This document shows, in pieces, positions 7,113-15,034 of a stretch of 64,000 nt of DNA. Position 1 is the stretch's first letter, and every line of letters starts with the position of its first letter. Where the stretch lies: positions 1 to 64,000 of the forward strand of contig CAYOHP010000007.1 of assembly GCA_964403795.1 (NCBI GenBank), given 5' to 3'. The position numbers were made by a program, and so were the translations under genes. The stretch is from CAYOHP01 sp964403795 [NCBI: uncultured bacterium]. GTDB lineage: Bacteria > Muiribacteriota > UBA6191 > CAZXTJ01. Below the pieces are notes generated by a model, which ran no database searches, was not told the origin of the DNA, and saw nothing but the letters and a program-made list of their open reading frames with translations.

Positions 7113-9820
7113 GGCCCCGCCCCGCCCGGTTCGATCTCGGGGGCGTCCCGCTTGATCAGGTACTCGAACTTGTCGATCTCGTCGGTCAGCGACACGTGGT
7201 AGTAGTCCTGGGCATCGAGGCTGTTGGGGTTGTAGAGCTCCTCGGCCGGCACGTGGTAGGTCCAGTCGAAGTTGACCTGTCCCCCGTCGCCGAGGTGGTC
7301 GAGCAGCAGGTCGTTGCAGCCCACGCCCCCGAACACGTTCATGGTCTTCCCCGGGGTGACGTGGAACGGATAGATGTAGCTGTAGAGCTGGGCATGCACC
7401 GGCTCCGAGGTGTCGAAGACGATGCCTCCCAGGGCGATGATGGTGAGCAGGTCGTTCTTCTTCGGGTCGTCGGCGGAGTCCTGCTTCTTCACCAGGAAGC
7501 CCTGGAAGATGACCCGCCCGAAGGTGATGATCGTGCACTTCCCGGTGTAGCGGAAGTTCTTCAGGGTCAGGTCCTCGGTCCCGGTGATGTAGACCACCCC
7601 GTTCATGCGCAGCAGGCCGGGGTCGTCCTTGTCCCGGAAGCGGCGCAGGAACACGTTCTTCTGGTCGGGGGGGGCGTTCTCGGGCAGGCGCGGGTCCCAG
7701 AGGGACGAGATGTACTCGGTGGCCTTGGTGTAGAAGAGGAAGGGATTGAAGTCGGCCAGCGGTCCCTCGAAGAACGGCTCGTAGGCGCCCTGGATGCCCT
7801 GTTGGGCCCGGTCGACCTCGTTGGAGAGGAACATCCCTCCCCCGGGTGCGCCCGGGGTCGAGCCGCCGGCCTTCAGGTACTCGCCCACCCACTTGTCGAT
7901 CTTGGATTCGGGATCGGTCTGCAGGAAGCTCCGCAGCGCCACGTGGTAAGGCGAGATGATGGCGCCCTGGGGGAGGTTGGCGACCTCCTCCTGCATGGTC
8001 TCGGAGAGCCCCGGGGCGAGCGCGGTGTTCATCCGGGTCGCCCAGCTGTCCAGGGTCTTGATGAACGAGGGCTTGCGGATGTCGGCCGGGAGCTTCATGA
8101 AGCGGTCCTTCAGCTTGTCGTCCCAGGCCGGGGGCAGGTCCTCCTTCTTCATCGGCTCCTCTTGCGGGAGCCGGTCGAGGTGGTCCTTGGGGAAGTAGGG
8201 GATGGGGATCTGCTTGTCCCCGAAGGTCCGCTTCACGTTCTCCCACCAGCCCGTGAAGGCGTAGTCCCTCGCCATGTAGTAGTTCTGGAGCACGCTCCCG
8301 TAGACCAGGGTCGGCGAGAGCCGGATGTTGTACTGGGCGTAGAGCTTGGAGAGGAGGGTCGCCCCGATCTCCTTGACCTTCTCCCAGAGCCGGGCGAAGA
8401 AGCCTTCCGCCTCGACGGCCTTGCCGGCCTCCTTCTCGGTGGTCCGCCCGAACAGGTCGAGTCCCGACTTGCTGGGAGGGTTCTCCTTCCAGGGACCGTC
8501 GGCGAGCGCGCCGAAGTAGGTCCTGTAGCCGTCCCCGTCGGCCCCGTTCAGGTACTTCTTCATGTCCTCCTCGAGCAGCTCGATGCCGGTCCCGAGGTAG
8601 CGGATGATCAGGTCGCCCTCCTCGGGCACGCTGGTCGAGGCGTCGCTGGGGCCGGTGGATCCGTCGCTGGGGCCGGTCGACTCCCCGGAGGCCCCGCTGC
8701 CCGGTCCCCGCAGGTCGGTGCCGCCTTCCCGCTCCCGGGCCAGCTGCTCCCGCATGGCGCGGTCCTGGCTCTCCAGGTAGTCCTCCCGCAGCCCTTCCTT
8801 CAGGCTCTTCAGGGGAATGGGGGGCAGCACCGGGAGGAGTTCGCTCTCGGCCGAGAAGAAGGTCTTCTGGAGGGCTCCCGCGGCCCGGTCCCCGTTGGTC
8901 AGCGGGACGATCCCCTCGCGGATGTAGACGCGACCCGGGGGCACGGTGCCCTTGGGGAGGATCTCCTCCTCGAGCTTCTGGATGAAGTCCGACTTCTTGT
9001 TGGTCCGGCTGAACTTGGCCCACCCGTGGTCCAGCGTCAGGGTCTTCGAGGGCTTGGGGAAGTCCTTGGGGTCGTAGCCCATGGCCGACTCCCAATGGGC
9101 GAAGGTGAGCGGGTTCTTGCGGTTGTCGAGGTTCTGGCGGGCGTCGTTGTTCACGAACAGGGTCGACTCGGCCAGCACCGGGACGGTGGTACGGACCACC
9201 TTGAGCGGCTTGGAGGCCACCACGATCTTGGTCAGGTCGCCCATGGTGATCGAGACCGCCACCTCGAAGGCGGCGTCCTTCTCGATGGGGTCATGGGGGT
9301 TCATCCCCCGGATCGCGAACGGCTCGATGCGGGTGATCCGGGCCTTGATCCCGAATTTCTCGCCCTCGATCCCGTAGAGCTCCTTGGCGACGGTGCGGGC
9401 GGCGGCGCTGAATTCGCCCACCGTGTCGGCATCGAGGTCGATGGGGGCGTTGTCCCGCTCGGGATCCCAGTGCTTGCGGAGCATGTCGTAGAGGCGGTTG
9501 TTCCCCGAGGGGTCGTTCAGCTTCTTCGAGATGTTGAAGAAGGTCTCCTCGATGGCCGCCTCGGCCAGGCTGGTCACGACTTCGCTGTGGTAGACGAAGA
9601 TGGCGTTGACCTCGTTGAAGCGCCCCAGCCAGGCCATCATGGCGGCCATGATGACCAGGGTCGCGATCAGGGCCATGCTGACCCAGAGGAGCACGCCGCG
9701 GCGGTTGCCGGCCTGCCTGGGCTCGGCGGAACGCCGGTCGCACGCCCACCACCGCAGCGCGACGCCGGGGCGCGACCCGGCAACGGGCACCCAACGGGCA
9801 GCGGGGAGGCGGCGGGTCAA
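7109..9820 (-). CDS. Large PilX-like pilus-associated protein
   Basis: Up to 903 residues. The start is uncertain: TTG 9820 gives a 41-residue leader, while GTG 9694 would start at the membrane helix itself. RRG followed by VLLWVSMALIATLVIMAAM resembles the N-terminus of PilX-type minor pilins, which lack the +5 Glu. The middle third is mixed helix with a Gly/Ser/Thr linker containing a tandem TGPSD repeat (about residues 390-420). The last 200 residues are beta-rich (GVVYITGTEDLTLKNFRYTG, TIIALGGIVF), as in C-terminal parts of large PilX-like proteins. It is several times larger than a usual minor pilin and heads the six-gene operon. It may be a tip or adhesive component; that is inference. 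Confidence 0.7.
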   Translation of the reverse strand: MTRRLPAARWVPVAGSRPGVALRWWACDRRSAEPRQAGNRRGVLLWVSMALIATLVIMAAMMAWLGRFNEVNAIFVYHSEVVTSLAEAAIEETFFNISKKLNDPSGNNRLYDMLRKHWDPERDNAPIDLDADTVGEFSAAARTVAKELYGIEGEKFGIKARITRIEPFAIRGMNPHDPIEKDAAFEVAVSITMGDLTKIVVASKPLKVVRTTVPVLAESTLFVNNDARQNLDNRKNPLTFAHWESAMGYDPKDFPKPSKTLTLDHGWAKFSRTNKKSDFIQKLEEEILPKGTVPPGRVYIREGIVPLTNGDRAAGALQKTFFSAESELLPVLPPIPLKSLKEGLREDYLESQDRAMREQLAREREGGTDLRGPGSGASGESTGPSDGSTGPSDASTSVPEEGDLIIRYLGTGIELLEEDMKKYLNGADGDGYRTYFGALADGPWKENPPSKSGLDLFGRTTEKEAGKAVEAEGFFARLWEKVKEIGATLLSKLYAQYNIRLSPTLVYGSVLQNYYMARDYAFTGWWENVKRTFGDKQIPIPYFPKDHLDRLPQEEPMKKEDLPPAWDDKLKDRFMKLPADIRKPSFIKTLDSWATRMNTALAPGLSETMQEEVANLPQGAIISPYHVALRSFLQTDPESKIDKWVGEYLKAGGSTPGAPGGGMFLSNEVDRAQQGIQGAYEPFFEGPLADFNPFLFYTKATEYISSLWDPRLPENAPPDQKNVFLRRFRDKDDPGLLRMNGVVYITGTEDLTLKNFRYTGKCTIITFGRVIFQGFLVKKQDSADDPKKNDLLTIIALGGIVFDTSEPVHAQLYSYIYPFHVTPGKTMNVFGGVGCNDLLLDHLGDGGQVNFDWTYHVPAEELYNPNSLDAQDYYHVSLTDEIDKFEYLIKRDAPEIEPGGAGP

Positions 9821-9981
9821 GGTCGTCCAGTCCTCGTTTCCGGTCGAGGTCTCGATCCGATCGTAGCCGAAGGTCCCCGCTCCGGTCCTGCCGCCGTTCC
9901 CGACTACGGGCTTTCCCCGGCCCGGGTTGCCTGCAGTCGTCGGATCCGACGGGGTAGCCTTTCCGCCCGGAGGGATCCCCC

Positions 9982-11223
9982 GTGAAGACCCCGACCGCCG
10001 AGCCCGTGCTCCGCATCCTCGTGGCCTCCTCTCGCAACGACCTCACCCAGGCCCTGGCCGTGCTCCAGGCCCGGGAGCCCATCGAGATCGGCGGCCGCGC
10101 CGCCACCACCAAGGAGGCCCTCGGCTCGGCCCGGATCGTGAGGCCCGACCTGGTCCTGGCCGAGCTCGAGGCCGAGGGCCTGGACGGGATCGAGTTGGCC
10201 GCCCGCCTGGCGGAGGACCAGCCCGACGTCGTCACGGTGATCGTCTCCGGCCGGACCGATTCGGACGCGGTGCGGGGGGCGATGGCCGCGGGGGCGAGGG
10301 AGTTCGTGACCCGACCCATCGACCCCGAAGCCCTGGGTGAGGTGCTGCGCCGGGCCGGTCGTCGCCTGGCGAACCGCCGTCGCCTGCTCCAGGAGGAGAC
10401 CCCCAAGGGCCTGCCCGGAGCGGGTCTCTGGGCTTTCGTCCAGCCGACTTCGGGGAACGGACAGACCACCCTGATGCTCTCGCTCGCCAACGAACTCCTC
10501 CTGCTCCGGCGCAAGGTGATCGTGGTCGACCTGGAGCGCATGTTCGGGGACGTGGGGTTCTACCTCGGGCTCCATGCGAAGGGCGGCAACCTGTCGGACC
10601 TGATCCGCTCCGGGCGCCTCGACGAGGACCAGGCCCTGGAGGCGAGCCTTGCGGTGCACCCCTCGGGCCTCAAGGTGCTGCTCCCGCCCGAGGATGCGGC
10701 CGAGGCCTTCGCGTGCGAGCCGGCCCAGATGGTGGCCGTGGTGGAGGCCCTCGGGCGGATCGCCGACTACGTGCTGGTGGACATGCCCGCGGGCGTCCAC
10801 GAGGGCCTGCTGCCCCTGCTCGACCACGCCCGCTACCTGTTCGTGGGCTGCAACGGGAAGCTCGCCTCGTTCAAGAACTTCCGGAAGCTGCTCCTGCTCT
10901 TCCGCCGGATCGGGTACCCGGCCAAGGCGACCCTCCCGGTGCTGACCGGCTACCGACCGGACGAGGCCCCGCTCCGGGACTTCGAGGACCTCCTCAAGAA
11001 GGCCGACATCGAGCTGGGCGGCGTCTTCCCCTACGACCGGGAGAGCGTCCAGATGGCGGTCCGCCAGGGGCAGCCCGTCTCCCGGGTGGCCCCGGAGAGC
11101 GAGTGGACCCAGCGGGTCCGCGACTTCCTCTATCCGCTCCTCGAGCTGCCGCCCCCCAAGCCGGTCAAGGGCAGCATGGTGGAGAGGGCCCGCAAGCTCT
11201 TCCAGAAGGTCTTCCTGGCCTGA
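9982..11223 (+). CDS. TadZ/CpaE-like protein with degenerate receiver and P-loop, copy 1
   Basis: 413 residues from GTG 9982, preceded by GGAGGG. Residues about 10-130 form a CheY-like fold, but the phosphoacceptor position has Glu61 (LVLAE in place of LVLLD) and the conserved Lys is Arg111. Residues about 148-390 form a ParA/MinD-type ATPase fold with the TadZ/CpaE pattern (VVDLERMFGDVGFYLG, DYVLVDMPAG). The deviant Walker A reads TSGNGQTT at 156-163, so both the signature Lys and the P-loop Lys (here Gln161) are missing. TadZ/CpaE proteins place pilus machinery at the cell pole. ATP hydrolysis is doubtful here, and a scaffold role is likely. It is divergent from the pilin-like operon and followed by a paralog after 23 bases. 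Confidence 0.85.
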   Translation: MKTPTAEPVLRILVASSRNDLTQALAVLQAREPIEIGGRAATTKEALGSARIVRPDLVLAELEAEGLDGIELAARLAEDQPDVVTVIVSGRTDSDAVRGAMAAGAREFVTRPIDPEALGEVLRRAGRRLANRRRLLQEETPKGLPGAGLWAFVQPTSGNGQTTLMLSLANELLLLRRKVIVVDLERMFGDVGFYLGLHAKGGNLSDLIRSGRLDEDQALEASLAVHPSGLKVLLPPEDAAEAFACEPAQMVAVVEALGRIADYVLVDMPAGVHEGLLPLLDHARYLFVGCNGKLASFKNFRKLLLLFRRIGYPAKATLPVLTGYRPDEAPLRDFEDLLKKADIELGGVFPYDRESVQMAVRQGQPVSRVAPESEWTQRVRDFLYPLLELPPPKPVKGSMVERARKLFQKVFLA

Positions 11224-11246
11224 CGGCCGAGGTATGCTGGCCCCGC

Positions 11247-12485
11247 ATGCGTCGCTACTCTCCACAGGCCCCGCTCCGACTCCTGGTCGCCTCCCAGCGG
11301 GCCGACGTCGCCCATGTCCTCGAGGGAGCTCCCCTCGACCTGATCGAGGTGGTCGGTCGCTCGAGGACGGGTGCCGAGGCCCTCGCCTCTGCCCGGATCG
11401 TCCGGCCCGACGTGGTGCTGGCCGAGGCGGAAGGAGCCGGTCTGGACGGACTGGAACTGGCGGCCCGCATCAGCCAGGAGTTCTCCGATCTCGCGGTGGT
11501 CTTGATCTCGGACCGGGGTGACGGCGAACTGGTGCGCAAGGCGATGTGGGCCGGGGCACGGGATTTCCTGGTCCGCCCGCTCGACGTGTCGGGGACGGTC
11601 GAGGCGCTGCGCAGGGTCGGCAAGCGCATGGCGATCCACCGCGATCCGGCTGCGGGCGAAGGCGCCGGGAACCTGGCCGGGTCGGGGGTGTGGGCCTTCC
11701 TCCAACCCATGGCCGGGAACGGGCAGACCACCCTGGCGGTTTCGCTGGCCCGCGAGCTGGTCCGCCACGGCAGGCGGGTGGTGGTCGTCGACCTCGACCC
11801 CTTCTTCGGGGACCTCGGGTTCTACCTGGGGATGGGGGAACGCTTGCCCCACATCGGGGACCTGATCCGCTCCGGGAAGCTCGAGCACGAGCCGACCATC
11901 GAGGCGCATCTGGTGGTGCATCCCAGCGGGATCCGGGTGCTCCTGCCGCCCGAGGACTCGGCCGAGGCCTTCGTGTGCGAACCGGATCGGGTGATCGAAG
12001 TGGTGCGGGCCCTGGGCCGGGTGGCGGACTACATCCTCCTCGACATGCCCGCCGGGGTGCCCCAGCAGTACTTCCCGCTCCTCGACGAGGCGCGGTTCCT
12101 CTTCCTCTCGTGCAACGGGAAGCTCGCCTCCTTCAAGAACCTCCGCAAGATGGTGCGGCTGCTCCAGCGGATCGGACACCAGGGGAATGCGCTCCTGCCG
12201 GTCCTCACCGGATACCGGAGCAACGAGGCCCCGCTGGCCGAGTACCAGGAACTCCTCGCCCGCATGGGCGTCTCCCTGGGGCAGGTCTTCCCCTACGACT
12301 GGATGGGAACCCGCAAGGCGATCCGCCGGGGAGTCGCCCTCAACGACATCGACCCCGAGAGCGAGTGGGCCGCGTCCATCCGCGAGTTCCTGGTGAAGCT
12401 CCTGGGGCTGCCGGTCCCGGAGCGGCGCCAGTCCCTGGGCCAGCGGGCCCGTCGCTTCCTGGGGCGACTCGTGTCTACCCCTTGA
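11247..12485 (+). CDS. TadZ/CpaE-like protein with degenerate receiver and P-loop, copy 2
   Basis: 412 residues, a full-length paralog of the preceding gene. The receiver-like domain (about 10-130) again has Glu60 at the phosphoacceptor site (VVLAE). The ATPase-like domain has MAGNGQTT at 155-162, with Gln160 replacing the P-loop Lys, yet keeps VVDLDPFFGDLGFYLG and DYILLDMPAGVPQ. The same substitutions in both copies imply that they arose before the duplication. ATG 11247 has no clear Shine-Dalgarno. A TATGCT (-10-like) at 11233-11238 ends 8 bases before it, so a leaderless internal transcript is possible besides readthrough from copy 1. Its end overlaps the convergent lipoprotein gene by 11 bases. 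Confidence 0.85.
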   Translation: MRRYSPQAPLRLLVASQRADVAHVLEGAPLDLIEVVGRSRTGAEALASARIVRPDVVLAEAEGAGLDGLELAARISQEFSDLAVVLISDRGDGELVRKAMWAGARDFLVRPLDVSGTVEALRRVGKRMAIHRDPAAGEGAGNLAGSGVWAFLQPMAGNGQTTLAVSLARELVRHGRRVVVVDLDPFFGDLGFYLGMGERLPHIGDLIRSGKLEHEPTIEAHLVVHPSGIRVLLPPEDSAEAFVCEPDRVIEVVRALGRVADYILLDMPAGVPQQYFPLLDEARFLFLSCNGKLASFKNLRKMVRLLQRIGHQGNALLPVLTGYRSNEAPLAEYQELLARMGVSLGQVFPYDWMGTRKAIRRGVALNDIDPESEWAASIREFLVKLLGLPVPERRQSLGQRARRFLGRLVSTP

Positions 12486-13716
12486 CCCCGATCATGATCT
12501 CCTGGGCCGAGGGGTCGCCGGCCCCGATGGCGACGAAGGCGTCGCTGCCGCTGCGCAGGTGACCGACGAGAGTCGTGCCGTCCACCGCGAAGCGCCCGTC
12601 GGCCTGGACCGCCAGGCTGCCCGAGAGGGTGGTCCTGACCGGGATCCCGAACCCACCGAGGTCGAACGGCGGGGGAAGTCCGAGTCCGGTGCCGCCGAGC
12701 GAGTTCAGCAGCACATCGAGGCTGGCCGAGCCGGAGTCCGAGACCGTGAGCGAGCCCTGGAGGACGAACCGGTCGAGGAGCGCGGGTCCGGGCCCGCTGG
12801 AGAGGCGCAGGCTCACCATCTGGTACCGGCCGGCCGCGGCGGCCAGGTCGAAGCTCCCCGTGCTCGGGATCAGGACCATGAGCTGCTGGCGGCCCGGCGT
12901 GGTCCGGTCGGTGAGGAGGAGGATTCCGCCCCCGGCACCGATCCTGCCTCCCATCGACAAGGGGTAGGTGACGTCGGCGAGGGTCAGGGTGAGGCTCCCG
13001 TCCGCCTGCACCGTGTAGCCGCCCCGGCAGGTGCCACAGGCCGGCCCGGGTAGGCCCTGCCCGAGGACGTTGCCGGCGGTCACTGCCAGGTCGAAGTTCC
13101 CGTCGCCCAGGAAGCGGATCCTGCCGGCGACCGCGCCGACCCCGGTGGGATTCCCGGGAGCGCCCGAGGGAGCCTGGACGAAGAGGGTGGCGAAACCGTA
13201 GTCGGCGGCGAGGGAGGCGGTGGTGAAGCCGCTCGCCTGGGTCGCCATCATCACCATGAGTTCGTGGCGCCCCTGGGTGAGGGTGGAGGCGCCGAGCGCC
13301 AATGCGTTCCCGGGGAGCAAGGCGCCCCGGGTGCCGTCGAGGACCCCGAGACGGTCCGGGGCCAGGAAGTAGGAGGAACTGCCCGCGCCCACGGGCTCCG
13401 GGCCGAAGCCCCCGCAGCTCTCGTTCACGAAGCCGGCTCCCGCCGGGAGGGAGAAGCCTCCGGCGCCGTCGGCGGAGAGCGTCCGGAAATGGGAATACAG
13501 GGCCAGGGTCCCGTCGACCCTGCCGCCGCAGCTGCCCGCGGCCTGTGACGCCAGACCCAATCGGGCCAGGGCGAAACTCCCGATCAGCAGGGAGTTCAGG
13601 TTCCCGGCCCCGCCTCCACCTCCGCCGCCGCTGCAGCTCTGGATCGCGAGCAGGGCGGGGAGCGCCAGCGCCAGGAGGGCCGCGTCGGCACCGCGGGGGG
13701 GACGCCGGGGACTCAC
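12475..13716 (-). CDS. Glycine-rich putative lipoprotein of unknown function
   Basis: 413 residues from GTG 13716, which overlaps the stop of the upstream gene (GTGA). The N-terminus PRRPPRGADAALLALALPALLAIQSC is a signal peptide with a weak lipobox (Cys28 preceded by Ile-Gln-Ser), followed by a Gly run typical of a flexible tether. The body repeats a beta-rich unit three or four times: a strand pair ending in a phrase like VQADGSLTLTLADVTYP or VQADGRFAVDGTTLVG. Each unit has a motif such as RHELMVMM, RQQLMVLI or AQEIMIGV near its end. This suggests tandem beta domains or a propeller-like array. I know no named family. It is translationally coupled to the lipoprotein upstream. Confidence 0.7.
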   Translation of the reverse strand: MSPRRPPRGADAALLALALPALLAIQSCSGGGGGGGAGNLNSLLIGSFALARLGLASQAAGSCGGRVDGTLALYSHFRTLSADGAGGFSLPAGAGFVNESCGGFGPEPVGAGSSSYFLAPDRLGVLDGTRGALLPGNALALGASTLTQGRHELMVMMATQASGFTTASLAADYGFATLFVQAPSGAPGNPTGVGAVAGRIRFLGDGNFDLAVTAGNVLGQGLPGPACGTCRGGYTVQADGSLTLTLADVTYPLSMGGRIGAGGGILLLTDRTTPGRQQLMVLIPSTGSFDLAAAAGRYQMVSLRLSSGPGPALLDRFVLQGSLTVSDSGSASLDVLLNSLGGTGLGLPPPFDLGGFGIPVRTTLSGSLAVQADGRFAVDGTTLVGHLRSGSDAFVAIGAGDPSAQEIMIGVKG

Positions 13717-14489
13717 CGCCGTTCCTCCAGGAAGAAGAAGCCGAACCGGGGATCCCGCTGGAGGGGGTGGGTGTCCTCCCCGAGGTCGTGGTCGGCCGCG
13801 AACTCCTGGAGGGGCTTGGGCGAGAGGCAAGCATGGATCAGGCCGCCGCCACCCGGGTGCTCTTCGCTGATCACCGCCAGCGGACCGGCCCGCTCCAGGC
13901 GACGCATCAGGCGGACGTTCACCCAGGGCGAGCCGTCGGGGTCGCTCGCCCAGGCGGGATGCACCTCGTGGAGCAGCTGAACGCTCCGGTCCATGGCCCC
14001 GTGCAGGCGGGCCTGGGCCGACCCGTCCCGGGGAGGGGCCCCCTGGAGCTTCTCGAAGAGCTCGCGGAAGAGCCGCTCGTAGTGGGAGGCCTGGCCGGGA
14101 TTGCGCTCCCGGGCGTAGCTCCGGGCCAGCAGGTAGTAGAGGCGGAGGCGGAGTTCGGTCTCCCCCTCGGGCAGGCTGTCGAGGAGCTGCTCGGCCGAGG
14201 CGATGGCGAAGGTGTGCTCGCCCGCCAGGTAGTCGGCTTCCAGCGCCTCCAGGCGGGCCGCGATCCCGGGCGCCACGCCCTTCAGGTCGACCAGGCTGGT
14301 AGGTGCCCGATGCCCGGATCCGGAGGCCACGGTCGGGGTCGGGGAAGGCGAGGGGGAGGGGCTCGCTTCCGGGGTGGGTTCCCGGGTCGGCGGAGGTGGT
14401 CCGGGCCGAGGCTCGCGTCCGCACCCGGCCGCCAGGGCCAGGAACGGGAGCAGGGCCAAGCCCGGGAGGCGGGTCAGGCGGTCGGGCAC
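13713..14489 (-). CDS. Lipoprotein of unknown function
   Basis: 258 residues. A lipobox (LALAAGC, Cys23) follows a hydrophobic segment, then a Pro/Thr/Ser linker (about 28-60). The rest is mostly helical with TPR-like spacing (LEALEADYLAGEHTFAIASAEQLLDSL, LRLYYLLARSYARERNPGQASHYERLF), so a small envelope TPR scaffold is plausible. The gene begins 25 bases from the right-hand repeat element (14514-14671), which may therefore carry or displace its promoter. It is followed by the Gly-rich lipoprotein with overlapping stop and start codons, so the two probably form a bicistronic unit. Confidence 0.7.
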   Translation of the reverse strand: MPDRLTRLPGLALLPFLALAAGCGREPRPGPPPPTREPTPEASPSPSPSPTPTVASGSGHRAPTSLVDLKGVAPGIAARLEALEADYLAGEHTFAIASAEQLLDSLPEGETELRLRLYYLLARSYARERNPGQASHYERLFRELFEKLQGAPPRDGSAQARLHGAMDRSVQLLHEVHPAWASDPDGSPWVNVRLMRRLERAGPLAVISEEHPGGGGLIHACLSPKPLQEFAADHDLGEDTHPLQRDPRFGFFFLEERR

Positions 14490-14513
14490 GGGAACACTCT
14501 AGCAGTCCCGAGA

Positions 14514-14671
14514 GACCGTGAACCTGTCCCCGCCGGGCTTCAAGCGCCCCATCATCCCCGCCTGCGGCAGCGCTCTCCTCGCGGGCAGGGTCCGCTGCCC
14601 GCTTCGTCGAGCGCCTGGCATGCGGGGCGCTGGGTCGCTCTCGGGCCTACGCCGGGGACAGGTTCACAGTC
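14514..14671. repeat. Dispersed inverted-repeat element, copy 2
   Basis: A 158-bp copy of the element seen at 1860-2026. The terminal inverted repeats are 14514-14532 and 14653-14671, with one mismatch in 19 positions; GTGAACCTGTCCCCG is perfect in both. The core at 14554-14630 matches copy 1 at 72 of 77 positions, whereas the outer arms have diverged between copies while staying self-complementary (CCTGTC is shared by all four ends). Inside, GCGGGCAG pairs with CTGCCCGC around a 6-base loop. Compensating change in the arms points to selection on the folded form. It lies between the lipoprotein gene and the tRNA-Leu gene. Confidence 0.85.
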
Positions 14672-14718
14672 TCTGAGGTCCGGTCCGGGGTCGGACCGTG
14701 GTAGATTCCGGGGGCCGC

Positions 14719-14802
14719 GCCCAAGTGGTGGAATCGGTAGACGCGACGGATTCAAAATCCGTTGTCCTCACGGACGTGCCGGTTCGAGTCCGGCCTTGGG
14801 CA
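14719..14802 (+). tRNA. tRNA-Leu (CAA)
   Basis: An 84-base cloverleaf. The acceptor stem GCCCAAG pairs with CTTGGGC, with discriminator A at 14802. The D-arm contains GGTAGACGC. The anticodon stem ACGGA/TCCGT encloses the loop TTCAAAA, giving anticodon CAA. A variable arm of class II length is present, followed by the T-arm GCCGG-TTCGAGT-CCGGC. The 3'-terminal CCA is not encoded. A TAGATT at 14702-14707 may be its -10 element; no good -35 is visible. The repeat element ends about 50 bases upstream, a common insertion neighbourhood. Confidence 0.97.
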
Positions 14803-14933
14803 GCTTCCCCCGTGCCGCGCCCCTCCTCGGACTGCCCGGGACCGTGGCGGTCCACGACTCCTTCGAGTTCCCCGAGTCCCGGGCCAGGGAATCACCGCAC
14901 GGGAGGAAGGCAGGGAGCGCACACCCGCGGGGC

Positions 14934-14962
14934 TTGCCATGTGCTCCGGCTCCCGCTATCTT
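14934..14962 (+). promoter_or_regulatory. Sigma70-type promoter for the carboxypeptidase gene
   Basis: TTGCCA (14934-14939), a 17-base spacer, then TATCTT (14957-14962). Transcription would start near 14969, giving a leader of about 65 bases before GTG 15035. It matches the consensus at 5 of 6 and 4 of 6 positions, which is notable in DNA of this GC content. Confidence 0.55.
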
Positions 14963-15034
14963 CCCGTGCTCCCGCGAGTCGCCCTCGCGCCGAGCCCCCG
15001 GACGGTTCCCGGGGTCGACGCCCGAGGAGACCAC

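Noticed and set aside
9821-9981. Strong divergent promoters between the pilin-like operon and the TadZ genes
   Set aside because: The gap must contain them, but no -35/-10 pair with acceptable spacing is visible on either strand.
7196-9985. 929-codon open frame on the plus strand
   Set aside because: Antisense to the PilX-like gene; the product is rich in G, V, L and E in a shadow-type pattern and contains no motif.
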